Assembly: GCA_910576995.1 (NCBI GenBank)
Contig: CAJTLC010000004.1
Location: 98,324 to 162,323, forward strand
From: an uncultured Ruminococcus sp.
GTDB lineage: Bacteria; Bacillota; Clostridia; Oscillospirales; Ruminococcaceae
Length of the DNA stretch: 64,000 bases
Direction of reading: 5' to 3'
Part shown: in pieces, positions 1 to 8,946 of the stretch
How positions within the stretch are numbered: position 1 is the stretch's first letter
Layout: every line of letters begins with the position of its first letter
Translations under genes and position numbers: made by a program
Notes under the pieces: generated by a model
Database searches by the model: none
The model's input: only the letters and a program-made list of their open reading frames with translations
What the model was told of the DNA's origin: nothing

Positions 1-1349
1 TCCGAGTATGGCGCAATGGCAACATATTTGTATCGGTCTTCATTATAGTTGAACGTTTTCATGACGCTTTCGAAGATGAATATAAGCAGCATGAGAACGC
101 CGAAAACTCCAATGGGAGGACCGGCTTTCAGTTTATAGCCGTCGAGGTTGGCGAAAGTTTCCGCCGCCATCGAAACGAGAACGAACGATACGAGGAATGA
201 ATATCTGTAGGGCAGCCAGTTAGGGTCTTGTCCGCCGTGCCACATCATGTTAAGCGGCTTTATCCACATACTCAGGAACATTATCGCCATAAGCAGGCTG
301 TATCCTATTTTGCGGTTGGTCTTGATCTTGCTGTTGAAGTAATAAAGCGGTACGAGTATCAGCGAAAGTACGCCGCAGTAAATTTCCGGTCTGCCGTACA
401 TTCTCGTTCCCTCGTCAACGTTTACGGAATAATACTGGTTTGGAAGAAGCGTCGCGATAAGTTCAAGAGGATTGAACATCGTCTTGAACGAGTAATCGGG
501 CTGCGAGAAGTCGAATTTACCAAGCGCAAGAGCTTTATACACGGGGAATATCATGATAAAGCTGCACATCAGCACAACGCCCGTTGCGAGAATCATTCTG
601 CCTATCGTCTTAAAGTAGTCGAATGTTCTGAACTTGTTTTTTGCGCCAAAGAAGAGATAGTAAACGAAGTATATGGCGACGAATATGGCAATCATAAAGC
701 CGATGTAGAAGTTTGCGATAAACATGATGGCAAGCGGAATGATATAGTTTATTTTTCTGCCGTCGTCAACCAGATATTCCAGTCCAAGAATTACAAGAGG
801 AAGGAATATCGGACCGTCTATCCACATGGGGTCGATAAGCTGTATCGCCACATACGCCATAAGCGCGTACATTGTGGAGAAGATGACTGCCTGAAGATGA
901 GGCACGCCCTTTGATTTTACGGCGTAGTGATAGAAAGTAACGCCGCACGCGCCGATCTTGCAAAGCTGCATTATCATAAGTGCTTCGATGATGAGGCTTC
1001 GCGGCATCAGTATCACTATAAATGTGAATGGGCTTGCGAGGTAATATCCGATAACTCCCTGATAGCCGCCGGAAAGGTTTCTCGACCAGCTGTAAAGCGG
1101 ATTTTCGCCGCTCCAGAAAGCGTCGCGGATATTCTCAAAGTAGTAGACGTACTGACCGTTGAGATCGAGCGTCAGTACGGAACGTTCTCCGAAAGGATAA
1201 ACTCCGAAGATAGCGTACGCAATAAACATCAATGCGGCAGGTATCAGGAAGGCTGCGGCGTAATAAAGCGGTTTAAGCCTGACTTTGACCTGTTCCGCAG
1301 GCATAGCCGCTGCGTAAGACGGCCTGCTGACTGCTTTTGAGTTGGACAA
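1..1349 (-). CDS. YfhO-family multispanning membrane protein (3' end beyond window)
   Basis: This reading frame runs on the minus strand from 1349 through the left edge without a stop, giving 449 codons of an incomplete protein. The N-terminal part has a membrane segment, then a periplasmic-type stretch rich in aromatic residues (LDLNGQYVYYF, ENPLYSWSRNLSGG) that is typical of the YfhO/PMT-like glycosyltransferase-type family. Many hydrophobic segments follow. YfhO proteins are linked to glycosylation of cell-surface polymers such as lipoteichoic acid, so a cell-envelope sugar-transfer role is inferred. The start is a TTG at 1349, chosen because GGAGG lies 7 bases upstream; no ATG fits as well. 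It is transcribed divergently from carB. The C-terminus cannot be judged. Confidence 0.85.
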   Translation of the reverse strand, partial: MSNSKAVSRPSYAAAMPAEQVKVRLKPLYYAAAFLIPAALMFIAYAIFGVYPFGERSVLTLDLNGQYVYYFENIRDAFWSGENPLYSWSRNLSGGYQGVIGYYLASPFTFIVILMPRSLIIEALMIMQLCKIGACGVTFYHYAVKSKGVPHLQAVIFSTMYALMAYVAIQLIDPMWIDGPIFLPLVILGLEYLVDDGRKINYIIPLAIMFIANFYIGFMIAIFVAIYFVYYLFFGAKNKFRTFDYFKTIGRMILATGVVLMCSFIMIFPVYKALALGKFDFSQPDYSFKTMFNPLELIATLLPNQYYSVNVDEGTRMYGRPEIYCGVLSLILVPLYYFNSKIKTNRKIGYSLLMAIMFLSMWIKPLNMMWHGGQDPNWLPYRYSFLVSFVLVSMAAETFANLDGYKLKAGPPIGVFGVLMLLIFIFESVMKTFNYNEDRYKYVAIAPYS

Positions 1350-1402
1350 GGTTGTTCCTCCTTTGTTTTACGGACGTAATATCCGATTATATTATCCTCT
1401 AT

Positions 1403-1431
1403 ATTATACAATATAATTTTAATTTTTGCAA
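1403..1431 (-). promoter_or_regulatory. Sigma-A type promoter for the yfhO-like gene
   Basis: On the minus strand, TTGCAA (1426-1431) and TATAAT (1403-1408) are separated by 17 bases. It lies about 55 bases upstream of the TTG start and is back-to-back with the carB promoter. Confidence 0.65.
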
Positions 1432-1472
1432 GTGATATCCGAAATTTTTTTGTCGATTCTTAAACTTTATGC

Positions 1473-1501
1473 TTGCATTTATCTGAATTATGTGGTATGA
1501 T
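1473..1501 (+). promoter_or_regulatory. Sigma-A type promoter for carB
   Basis: TTGCAT (1473-1478) and TATGAT (1496-1501) are separated by 17 bases, about 88 bases upstream of the carB start. I see no PyrR-type leader or ArgR box here, so the mode of regulation is not visible. Confidence 0.65.
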
Positions 1502-1588
1502 ATAAAGTAAAGAATTATGAGCAGTTTTAGAAAATTCATGAACAGCTCAAAATTATATCGTGCGGCGGCACGGGACAGGAGAATATTT

Positions 1589-4500
1589 ATGCCAAAAAAA
1601 GAGAATATAAACAAGATAATGATAATCGGCTCAGGACCTATTATTATCGGTCAGGCTTGCGAATTCGACTATTCGGGTACTCAGGCGTGCAAGGCTTTGA
1701 AAAATCTTGGTTATGAGATCGTTCTTGTAAATTCAAATCCCGCAACCATTATGACGGATCCCGACGTTGCGGACATCACCTATATTGAACCCCTTAATCT
1801 CGAAAGACTTACGCAGATAATAGAAAAGGAGCGTCCGGACGCTCTGCTTCCGAATCTCGGCGGACAGTCGGGTCTTAATCTCTGTTCCGAACTGGATAAG
1901 GCAGGCGTTCTCAAAAAATACGGCGTTGAGGTTATCGGCGTTCAGGTAGACGCTATCGAGCGCGGTGAGGATCGTATCGAATTCAAAAACGCCATGAGCG
2001 AACTCGGCATCGGTATGCCAAAGAGCGAGGTAGCCTATACCGTTGAAGAAGCGGTAAAGATTGCCGAGGGATTGAAATATCCCGTGGTTCTTCGTCCTGC
2101 TTACACAATGGGCGGAGCAGGCGGCGGCATGGTCTACAACGTGGACGAGCTTAAAGTCGTATGCGCACGCGGACTTCAGGCTTCACTGGTTGGTCAGGTG
2201 CTTGTTGAGGAGTGCATTTTCGGCTGGGAAGAGCTTGAACTTGAAGTTGTACGCGACGCCGCAAACAATAAGATCACGGTATGCTTCATTGAAAATATCG
2301 ACCCCATAGGAGTTCATACGGGAGATTCTTTCTGCTCCGCGCCAATGCTGACAATTCCCGAGGACGTTCAGAAAGAACTTCAGGAAATGTCGTACAAGAT
2401 AATCGAGAGCATCGAAGTTATCGGCGGCTGCAACTGTCAGTTTGCACGAGACCCCGAAAGCGGCAGAATAGTCGTTATCGAGATAAATCCCAGAACTTCG
2501 CGTTCGTCCGCTCTCGCTTCAAAGGCTACGGGATTCCCGATCGCGCTTGTTTCGGCAATGCTTGCCTGCGGACTTACCCTTGACGAGATTCCCTGCGGAA
2601 AGTACGGCACTCTCGATAAGTACGTTCCCGACGGCGACTATATCGTTATCAAATTCGCTCGCTGGGCGTTTGAGAAATTCAAGGGCGCGGAAGATAAACT
2701 CGGCACTCAGATGCGCGCTGTCGGCGAAGTAATGAGTATCGGCAAAACATATAAGGAAGCTTTCCAGAAAGCTATCAGAAGCCTTGAAACTGGAAGATAC
2801 GGTCTTGGATTCGCAAAGAATTTCCACGATATGACAAAGGAAGAACTTCTCGGTCAGCTTCGTTTCCCGACAAGCGAGAGACAGTTCGTTATTTACGAGG
2901 CTCTCCGCAAGGGCGCGGATATCGAGGAGATTCACGAACTCACAAAGATCAAGCGTTACTTCCTCGAGCAGATGAAGGAGCTTGTCGATGAAGAAGAAAA
3001 TCTGCTGACGATGAAGGGCTCTGTTCCCGATAAGGACGCTTTGAAGCAGGCTAAGCTGGACGGCTTCTCCGACAGATATTTAAGCTCGCTGCTTGAAGTT
3101 ACGGAAGAGGAGATCAGAAACGCGCGTATCGGCTTCGGAATCTGCGAAGCTTGGGAGGGCGTTCACGTAAGCGGAACGCAGAATGCGGCTTATTATTATT
3201 CCACATATCATCTTGACGAGGACAAGAGTCCCTCTAATTCCGACAGACCTAAGATCATGATTCTTGGCGGAGGACCTAACAGAATCGGTCAGGGTATCGA
3301 ATTTGACTACTGCTGCGTTCATGCGGCTCTTGCGCTGAAAAAACTCGGATTCGAGTCTATCATCGTAAACTGTAATCCCGAAACAGTTTCGACCGACTAT
3401 GATACCTCTGATAAGCTTTATTTCGAGCCTCTTACGCTCGAGGACGTTCTCGCTATCCACGAAAAGGAAAAGCCCGTGGGAGTTATCGCACAGTTCGGCG
3501 GTCAGACTCCTCTTAATCTTGCAAACGATCTGAAAAAATACGGCGTAAATATTCTCGGAACTACTCCTGAAACCATTGACCTTGCGGAAGACAGAGATCA
3601 TTTCCGCGCAATGATGGATAAGCTGGGAATCCCCATGCCCGAAGCGGGTATGGCTGTAAATGCCGACGAAGCTATCGAGATCGCCAACAGGATCGGCTAT
3701 CCCGTAATGGTTCGTCCCTCATACGTTCTCGGCGGACGCGGAATGGAAATAGTTCACGACGACGAAATGATGCGCGTTTACATGAACGCCGCCGTTGGAG
3801 TTACGCCCGACAGACCTATCCTTATCGACCGTTTCCTCAACCATGCTACTGAATGCGAAGCCGACGCTATTTCAGATGGAACAAATTGTTTCGTTCCTGC
3901 CGTTATGGAGCATATCGAGCTTGCAGGCGTTCATTCGGGCGATTCCGCGTGCATTCTTCCCTCGAAGAATCTGACGGCGGAGCAGGTTGCAACTATCAAG
4001 GACTACACGAAGAGAATTGCCGTTGAAATGAACGTATGCGGTCTGATGAATATGCAGTACGCTATCGAGGGCGATACGGTATATGTTCTTGAAGCGAATC
4101 CGAGAGCGTCGAGAACCGTTCCGCTTGTTTCGAAGGTATGCGACATCAACATGGTAAAGATCGCTACAGAGATAATCACTTCTTCACTTACGGGAAATCC
4201 GTCGCCTGTTCCGCAGCTTAAGGACAGAGAGATCGGCCATTACGGCGTTAAGGAAGCTGTATTCCCGTTCAATATGTTCCAGGAAGTCGATCCCGTTCTC
4301 GGACCTGAAATGCGCTCTACAGGCGAAGTTCTGGGGATTTCCAAGTCGTTCGGCGAAGCTTACTATAAGGCTCAGGAAGCTACGAAGAATCCGCTTCCCG
4401 ATCACGGAACAGTACTGCTCAGCATCTGCGACAGAGACAAGCCGGAGTTGGTAGAGATCGCAAAGGGATTCAACGAATTGGGATTTAAGGTTCTTGCAAC

Positions 4501-4810
4501 TCATAAGTGCTGTAAGCTGCTTGCTCAGGAGGGTGTTCCCTGCGAGAGAATTTTCAAGATCTACGAGGGCAGACCGAATATTGCGGACGAGATCGCAAAC
4601 GGCGAAATACAGCTTATCATCAATACTCCTGCCGGAAAAACTTCTGCGCATGACGACAGCTATATCCGTAAGGCTGCTATCAAGCACCGCGTTCCTTATA
4701 TTACTACAATGGCCGCCGCAAAGGCAAGCCTTGAGGGAATCAAGGCTATCAAGCTCAACAAGAATATTGAGGTTAAGTCATTGCAGGCTCATCATGGGGA
4801 TATTAAGTAA
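1589..4810 (+). CDS. carB: Carbamoyl-phosphate synthase large subunit
   Basis: CarB makes carbamoyl phosphate from bicarbonate, ammonia (from the glutaminase subunit CarA) and two ATP, for pyrimidine and arginine synthesis. The protein has 1073 residues, the usual length, with two homologous ATP-grasp halves. The first begins near IIGSGPIIIGQACEFDYSG and the second near ILGGGPNRIGQGIEFDYCC. A C-terminal MGS-like allosteric domain follows. The ATG at 1589 is chosen because AGGAG lies 8 bases upstream and the sequence from MPKKENINK matches the family; the in-frame ATG at 1517 has no good ribosome site. carA is not adjacent. ArgF, a user of its product, is encoded at 60318-61220. Confidence 0.97.
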   Translation: MPKKENINKIMIIGSGPIIIGQACEFDYSGTQACKALKNLGYEIVLVNSNPATIMTDPDVADITYIEPLNLERLTQIIEKERPDALLPNLGGQSGLNLCSELDKAGVLKKYGVEVIGVQVDAIERGEDRIEFKNAMSELGIGMPKSEVAYTVEEAVKIAEGLKYPVVLRPAYTMGGAGGGMVYNVDELKVVCARGLQASLVGQVLVEECIFGWEELELEVVRDAANNKITVCFIENIDPIGVHTGDSFCSAPMLTIPEDVQKELQEMSYKIIESIEVIGGCNCQFARDPESGRIVVIEINPRTSRSSALASKATGFPIALVSAMLACGLTLDEIPCGKYGTLDKYVPDGDYIVIKFARWAFEKFKGAEDKLGTQMRAVGEVMSIGKTYKEAFQKAIRSLETGRYGLGFAKNFHDMTKEELLGQLRFPTSERQFVIYEALRKGADIEEIHELTKIKRYFLEQMKELVDEEENLLTMKGSVPDKDALKQAKLDGFSDRYLSSLLEVTEEEIRNARIGFGICEAWEGVHVSGTQNAAYYYSTYHLDEDKSPSNSDRPKIMILGGGPNRIGQGIEFDYCCVHAALALKKLGFESIIVNCNPETVSTDYDTSDKLYFEPLTLEDVLAIHEKEKPVGVIAQFGGQTPLNLANDLKKYGVNILGTTPETIDLAEDRDHFRAMMDKLGIPMPEAGMAVNADEAIEIANRIGYPVMVRPSYVLGGRGMEIVHDDEMMRVYMNAAVGVTPDRPILIDRFLNHATECEADAISDGTNCFVPAVMEHIELAGVHSGDSACILPSKNLTAEQVATIKDYTKRIAVEMNVCGLMNMQYAIEGDTVYVLEANPRASRTVPLVSKVCDINMVKIATEIITSSLTGNPSPVPQLKDREIGHYGVKEAVFPFNMFQEVDPVLGPEMRSTGEVLGISKSFGEAYYKAQEATKNPLPDHGTVLLSICDRDKPELVEIAKGFNELGFKVLATHKCCKLLAQEGVPCERIFKIYEGRPNIADEIANGEIQLIINTPAGKTSAHDDSYIRKAAIKHRVPYITTMAAAKASLEGIKAIKLNKNIEVKSLQAHHGDIK

Positions 4811-4820
4811 AATAAATAAA

Positions 4821-4860
4821 ACAATACCGCGTAGGAATAAAATGCGCGGTATTGTTTTTT
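4821..4860 (+). terminator. Rho-independent terminator of carB
   Basis: ACAATACCGCG (4821-4831) pairs with CGCGGTATTGT (4845-4855), followed by a T run. It ends 14 bases before the next gene start, whose ribosome site GGAGG directly follows the T run. Confidence 0.85.
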
Positions 4861-4874
4861 GGAGGCTTAGTTAA

Positions 4875-5363
4875 ATGTTAAAAGAAATATTAAGCGGCGA
4901 TACCTGCGCGAAATGCAGGATGTGTTGCATTTTTGACAGATACGATATATGGGAGACTCCCGTTTTCGATGAAAATTCCCGAAAAATGGTCATGGAATAT
5001 GATCCGGAAGCTAAATTTGCGCAAAAGGGCAGTGGATTTGTTCTGAACGTCGGCGAAATTACCGACGGCGAGCTTTATAAATGCCCCGCTCTTACGGAAA
5101 ACGGATGCGTTCTGGGCGATAATAAGCCTTTTGACTGCCGCATTTGGCCGTTTCGCGTCATGGAGCGCGACGGCAAAAGAGTTATCGCGGTTTCAACCCT
5201 TTGCAGTGAAGTTCACGACCGAGATCATGAGGAACTGAAAAAATTCCTGCAAAAAGGACTTGCCGCCGAGATCTTTGCTTATGCCGCTGAAAATCCCGAA
5301 GCAGTCAAGCCCTATTATGATAATTACACTGTCATTTTTACGGAATATAGTCATCTTACTTGA
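4875..5363 (+). CDS. YkgJ-family cysteine-cluster protein
   Basis: This 162-residue protein has two cysteine clusters, CAKCRMCC near residue 12 and CPALTENGC with a later DCRIWPF near residues 75-95. This is the layout of the YkgJ (UPF0153) family of putative zinc- or iron-binding proteins. The biochemical role of the family is unsettled. GGAGG at 4861-4865 precedes the ATG by about 9 bases. It lies behind the carB terminator, so expression is probably from its own promoter or by read-through. No promoter motif was found in the short gap. Confidence 0.8.
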   Translation: MLKEILSGDTCAKCRMCCIFDRYDIWETPVFDENSRKMVMEYDPEAKFAQKGSGFVLNVGEITDGELYKCPALTENGCVLGDNKPFDCRIWPFRVMERDGKRVIAVSTLCSEVHDRDHEELKKFLQKGLAAEIFAYAAENPEAVKPYYDNYTVIFTEYSHLT

Positions 5364-5487
5364 AAATGATATAATAAGGATTCGAGTCGATCGCTGATAT
5401 ATATTCTACATTTTCGATAACAACGTAATGATAAATAGCTGAAATTTGTGGAGTTTAACGATTTTTCAAGCGCTATGTAAATTTTTC

Positions 5488-5516
5488 TTGACAAGCAAGA
5501 GTATTCATGATATAAT
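5488..5516 (+). promoter_or_regulatory. Consensus sigma-A promoter upstream of the 5601 gene
   Basis: TTGACA (5488-5493), a 17-base spacer and TATAAT (5511-5516) form a perfect consensus promoter. The preceding bases 5364-5487 are AT-rich and hold no gene that I can support. Confidence 0.85.
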
Positions 5517-5600
5517 CATGCCATCAACTAACTCAAAAAAATAAAGTTACTTGATGATAAGGATTAAACCATGCTACAAATTAAAGGAGGATTTATTATT

Positions 5601-6203
5601 ATGTTAAAACTCGATGATATACAAGCAATGTCAGTTAAACTTCGTGAAGCTGTAAACAAAGCAAACTGGGATGAATCTAACAACGTTTCAACCAATCATT
5701 CATTTAGAAAACTTATAGAACAAAATCGTCGTCCCGCTATAGCGGCAAGAATGATCAGCCGTCCTAAAAGTTTTGTGAGATGTGATTATGATGCTGATGG
5801 AAATTGCATACAGTATGGTGTCGAAACCTATGATGCCCGTAGAATAGCAGACATAATTGTGAACAGTGTAAAGGTCAATGGAGATTTAATGTATCCTTTA
5901 ACGGGGGACTGGAGTAAGAAATATGTCAAACAGCTCTACTTGTTCATTAACGGAACTCCCGTAGCAAGATTCAAGGTTAAAGCCATTGAAAAGATCGATG
6001 GGCTTTCTGACATGGAACTTCGCAAATACGTTGATCCCACACCCATTATAAACCCTGTTACAAAATTTCGCTATAAGTCCGCAGCACATATTTGTGATGT
6101 TGAAACATCAGGACTTCCGGATGATTTTCTTGGCGATTACTCCGGTAAATCAATATATAACTCTGCATTGGAAGGCGGTCGTCCTTTGGTTTATATTTTG
6201 TAA
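5601..6203 (+). CDS. Protein of unknown function (200 aa)
   Basis: The start at 5601 is set by AAAGGAGG at 5584-5591, placing the ATG 9 bases downstream, behind a perfect promoter. The protein has no signal peptide or membrane segment. It has a basic N-terminal half (SFRKLIEQNRRPAIAARMISRPKSF), an acidic DADGN turn, and a C-terminus ending GGRPLVYIL. I do not recognise the family. It ends directly against the serine-recombinase fragment at about 6231 on the other strand. It may therefore be mobile-element cargo or the last chromosomal gene before the decayed element. The strong expression signals argue that it is a working gene. Confidence 0.6.
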   Translation: MLKLDDIQAMSVKLREAVNKANWDESNNVSTNHSFRKLIEQNRRPAIAARMISRPKSFVRCDYDADGNCIQYGVETYDARRIADIIVNSVKVNGDLMYPLTGDWSKKYVKQLYLFINGTPVARFKVKAIEKIDGLSDMELRKYVDPTPIINPVTKFRYKSAAHICDVETSGLPDDFLGDYSGKSIYNSALEGGRPLVYIL

Positions 6204-6230
6204 AGCACAATGATCTGATTGAAATAAATT

Positions 6231-6422
6231 CCGTTTATCAGCATAGTCACGACCGAGGCGGCTCAAATCCTTAGTGATAACAGTTCCGACCTTTCCGGCT
6301 TCTACGTCATCCATCATAGCCTTGAAGCCTTCACGGTCGAAGGTCGTTCCGCTCACGCCATCGTCAACGTAGTAAACTGTATTGGTAAAGCCATTATCAT
6401 CGGCATACTTCTTAAGCATCAT
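6231..6422 (-). pseudogene. Serine recombinase catalytic-domain fragment
   Basis: About 60 codons read as the middle of a resolvase/invertase catalytic domain, with the family signatures VDDGVSGTTFDREGF and VITKDLSRLGRDY. The latter carries the conserved active-site arginines. The N-terminal part with the catalytic serine is missing. After RDY the homology stops near 6245, where sequence beside the 5601 gene begins. The entire DNA-binding and C-terminal part of a large serine recombinase is absent. The fragment starts at MMLKK within a frame overlapping the end of the coiled-coil fragment, so both pieces look joined by rearrangement. It cannot be functional. Confidence 0.8.
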
Positions 6423-7248
6423 CAGTATATTCCGTGTTTTCGTATTCTACCGGATTGATATGGAATCTTAGAATATCGTTTTCTTTTTCTTTGATGATTT
6501 TCTGTACCTTTTGCAGCTGTTCTTGTAGCTTTTTGCGGTCTGCCGAATAGTTTTCCTGATAGAGACTATATTCCGCAAGCATGACCGAATATTCTTCGGA
6601 GAGTTTTTCTGCTGCTGGTGTGTCTTTCAGCTCATTCAGCAAATTTTGATATTCTGTCAGCTTATTATGGAACTGTCCAATTATATCATCATTTTCCTTT
6701 ATGAGTTCAGACAGCCGTTCTTTTTCTTTGCGCTCATTCTCTATTCGCTGAGAAAGCTGTCTGCATTCAGTTTCTAGCTCCGTGATTTGCCTGCAAATAT
6801 CCTCATATTGTGAAATGATCTCACAGATACGCTTAAATTCAGATTGATCCTTTTCGGTATTGTGTATGGTTTCCTGTTGTTTTTCTTTAAGCTGGCGGAG
6901 TTCTTCTAGTCGTTTTCTTATCTCAGCTTTTCGCTTATCAAGAGCCGATAGTTCGTCCTGTGTTTTACGAAGTTCTTCTTTTACGGCGGCTATACTTGTC
7001 TGTAATTGTTGTTCATAATCAGCGGAATATGTGAACTGCAACAGGATGCTGCGCTCAGATTCCCATTCAGTTATCTGATGGCGCAAATTTGCGATATCTG
7101 CTTTTGCGTCATCAAGTCTTTTCTGTATATTCTCTTTATAAGCAGAAGCATCATGAAAGTATTCTTTATCAAATGAAGAAAGAAAACGGTCAGGCTCGTT
7201 CCACTTTCCGTCAGCCATATCTGCAATCTCGGAGCGTGTATATACCGG
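6412..7248 (-). pseudogene. Coiled-coil protein fragment, possibly the C-terminal part of a mobilization protein
   Basis: The minus-strand frame from the ATG at 7218 encodes 268 residues. The frame continues without a stop upstream to about 7248 (…PVYTRSEIADMADGKW), so the ATG is probably internal and the true N-terminus is lost at the junction. Nearly the whole protein is heptad-rich coiled coil (Glu/Lys/Gln with spaced Leu/Ile). Long coiled coils occur at the C-terminus of MobA/MobL-type relaxases in Firmicute elements, but no relaxase motif is present. The identity is therefore inference from context. It lies head-to-head with the excisionase pseudogene. Confidence 0.5.
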
Positions 7249-7283
7249 AAAAAGCAGGGGAAGTACCTGCTATGGAGGTAACA

Positions 7284-7577
7284 ATGACAACAAACAAAAA
7301 GAACGAGCTTATCGCTCAGCTCGTAAGCATTCTGAGCGAACTTATCGAAACAAATGATTCAGAACAGGTGGCGGAGGTTTCGTCCGATGCCGTTGAGATG
7401 CTGACTATCAAGTAATGCACCGAAGCGGTCAGGGGATTGTCCGAGCATACTGTCCGTAAGCTTATCAAGCAGGGAAAGCTGCCGTATCTGAGAGCCGGAG
7501 ACGGTCAGCGTGGAAAAATGCTCATCAACAAGGCTGATCTGCTTGCCTACTTCAACGGACAGACAGCGGACAAGTAA
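7284..7577 (+). pseudogene. Excisionase-type helix-turn-helix gene with an in-frame stop
   Basis: The ATG at 7284 follows GGAGG with good spacing. The frame reads 43 codons, hits TAA at 7413-7415, and continues in the same frame to TAA at 7575-7577. The downstream part is a clear HTH_17/excisionase domain: CTEAVRGLSEHTVRKLIKQG, then LPYLRAGDGQRGKMLINKAD. A single base change (for example TAC to TAA) explains the break. It sits directly before a broken integrase, the usual xis-int order of an integrative element. Confidence 0.75.
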
Positions 7578-7778
7578 TTCTGTACATTGAAAATGCCGAT
7601 TTTACGGCATTTGAACGTCAACGGACACAAAATCCACAAACACCATAGAACATAGGCATAGAATTCGGCATACTCCCGAAAAAGATAGAAAAAACTCTTG
7701 ACAAACGCCCAAATGCGCGCTATGATTAGAGTAACAGGAGTATGCCATAAAATCTATGTGATAGAAAGGAATCATTTT

Positions 7779-8617
7779 ATGGCTACAATTACAAAGCGAG
7801 GGGATACTTTCAGAATCAAGGTATCCCTCGGTTATGATACAGAACACAAGCAGATTATCAAGTCTACTACCTTCAAGCCACCGCAGGGTGTAACACCGAA
7901 GAAAGCAGAAAAGCTCGCACAGCAGTTTGCGTTTGACTTTGAGAATATATATCCGTGAATCACCTTGTCACAATGTTATTCTTCCGAAGAATCGCAAAGA
8001 AAAGAAGAAAATGTCCTTTGATGAAAACGAGATTAAGCGTTTCATGCAGCTTTTAGAAACAAAATCGTAGGACGAGGACTTTAAGAGAATCATCAAGGTC
8101 TTGCTCTACACAGGAATGCGTTCAGGAGAGTGTTTAGGACTGATGTGGAAAGATATTGACTTTGATGATATGACAATTACGATCAATCACAATCTCACGG
8201 ACGTTGGCGGTAAACACACGCTCGGTTCACCTAAAACAGAGAGCAGTCGCAGAACGATAGGTATGAGTGACGTTCTTGCTTCTATTTTCAAGGAACAGAA
8301 AGCCTATATTGACAGAATGTCATCAGCACTCTGAAAGAAATTCGCCCACCCCGAAATGGTTTTCACATCTGCTTTAGGCAACTATCGTGATAGAAACTCG
8401 GTATATCACTCGCTGAAACGCTTCACTAAGGGTACGGAGTTTGAAAATCTCACCCTGCACCAGCTCAGACATTGTAACGCTACTCTTTTGCTCAACAGCG
8501 GAGTTGATCTTAAAATCGTGTCTGAACATCTTGGTCATTGCGATATTGGCTTACGCCGATGTGCTGAAAAGTACCAAAGCTAAGGTTGCTGACCTTGTAA
8601 TGCTGAAATTGACATAA
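7779..8617 (+). pseudogene. Degenerate tyrosine integrase
   Basis: The frame starts at 7779 with an AP2-like arm-binding domain (MATITKRGDTFRIKVSLGYD) and stops at 7956-7958, after which about 100 codons of core-binding domain are missing. Catalytic-domain pieces follow: LLYTGMRSGECLGLMWKDID (box I Arg), a TAG at 8068-8070 just before it, a TGA at 8332-8334, then LTLHQLRHCNATLL (box II) and EHLGHCDIG. A final frameshift near 8550 shifts into AYADVLKSTKAKVADL, which carries the catalytic tyrosine. With at least four lesions it is inactive. Its 3' end lies 117 bases from the 16-bp attachment core at 8734, as expected for an integrase at the end of its own element. Confidence 0.88.
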
Positions 8618-8620
8618 AAA

Positions 8621-8646
8621 ATCCGTCCCAACGAATCGGGACGGAT
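8621..8646 (+). terminator. Hairpin after the integrase remnant
   Basis: ATCCGTCCC (8621-8629) pairs with GGGACGGAT (8638-8646). There is no long T run, so it is a weak terminator candidate. Confidence 0.45.
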
Positions 8647-8733
8647 AAATCTCTTGATAAAGACCAGACAAAGACCAAAACAAATTTGCAAGGTCTGAAA
8701 AGTGCCGAAAATACGGCTTTTGAGATAAGTCTG

Positions 8734-8749
8734 ATTATCTCTTCGAGAA
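8734..8749. repeat. Left attachment core of the rpsI island
   Basis: The 16 bases attatctcttcgagaa here are identical to 22842-22857. There they form the last codons and stop codon of rpsI (minus strand reads TTCTCGAAGAGATAA). An isolated copy of the rpsI 3' end 14.1 kb away is the hallmark of site-specific integration by a tyrosine recombinase. The bases on either side are not similar, which defines the core. Confidence 0.88.
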
Positions 8750-8786
8750 GTTGCAACGCTGTATTTTAGGACATTTTCAGGTGTTT

Positions 8787-8808
8787 TGTTAGTTACCTGT
8801 TAGTTACC
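8787..8808. repeat. Integrase arm-type repeats, left end (2 x TGTTAGTTACC)
   Basis: Two perfect head-to-tail copies of the 11-mer TGTTAGTTACC occupy 8787-8797 and 8798-8808, 38 bases inside the left core. The same unit occurs three times at the right end (22711-22743). Same-orientation tandem repeats near both ends suggest arm-type binding sites of the island integrase, by analogy with Tn916-like integrases. Confidence 0.65.
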
Positions 8809-8946
8809 GTATTAGGTTTATTGATTTCAAATAACACATTATGAAACTTATGTAGTTATTTATATACTTTGAATCTTATTAATTTAATCAGCAAAATGCT
8901 TTTCCTTTGATTCTTTATGAGTTGTTGCAATTGTAGTTCAGTCGGT

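Noticed and set aside
228..1340. Two plus-strand open frames of 228 and 137 residues
   Set aside because: They lie antisense to the yfhO-like gene, have low-complexity charged composition and no ribosome sites. The minus-strand frame has clear membrane protein character.
2519..4874. Several open frames on both strands inside carB
   Set aside because: They are shadows of the codon pattern of carB, with no ribosome sites or recognisable domains.
6150..6244. Reading the serine recombinase fragment as one intact 90-residue gene
   Set aside because: Sequence after RDY has no recombinase similarity and overlaps the 3' end of the opposite-strand 5601 gene. Only about 6245-6422 is recombinase.
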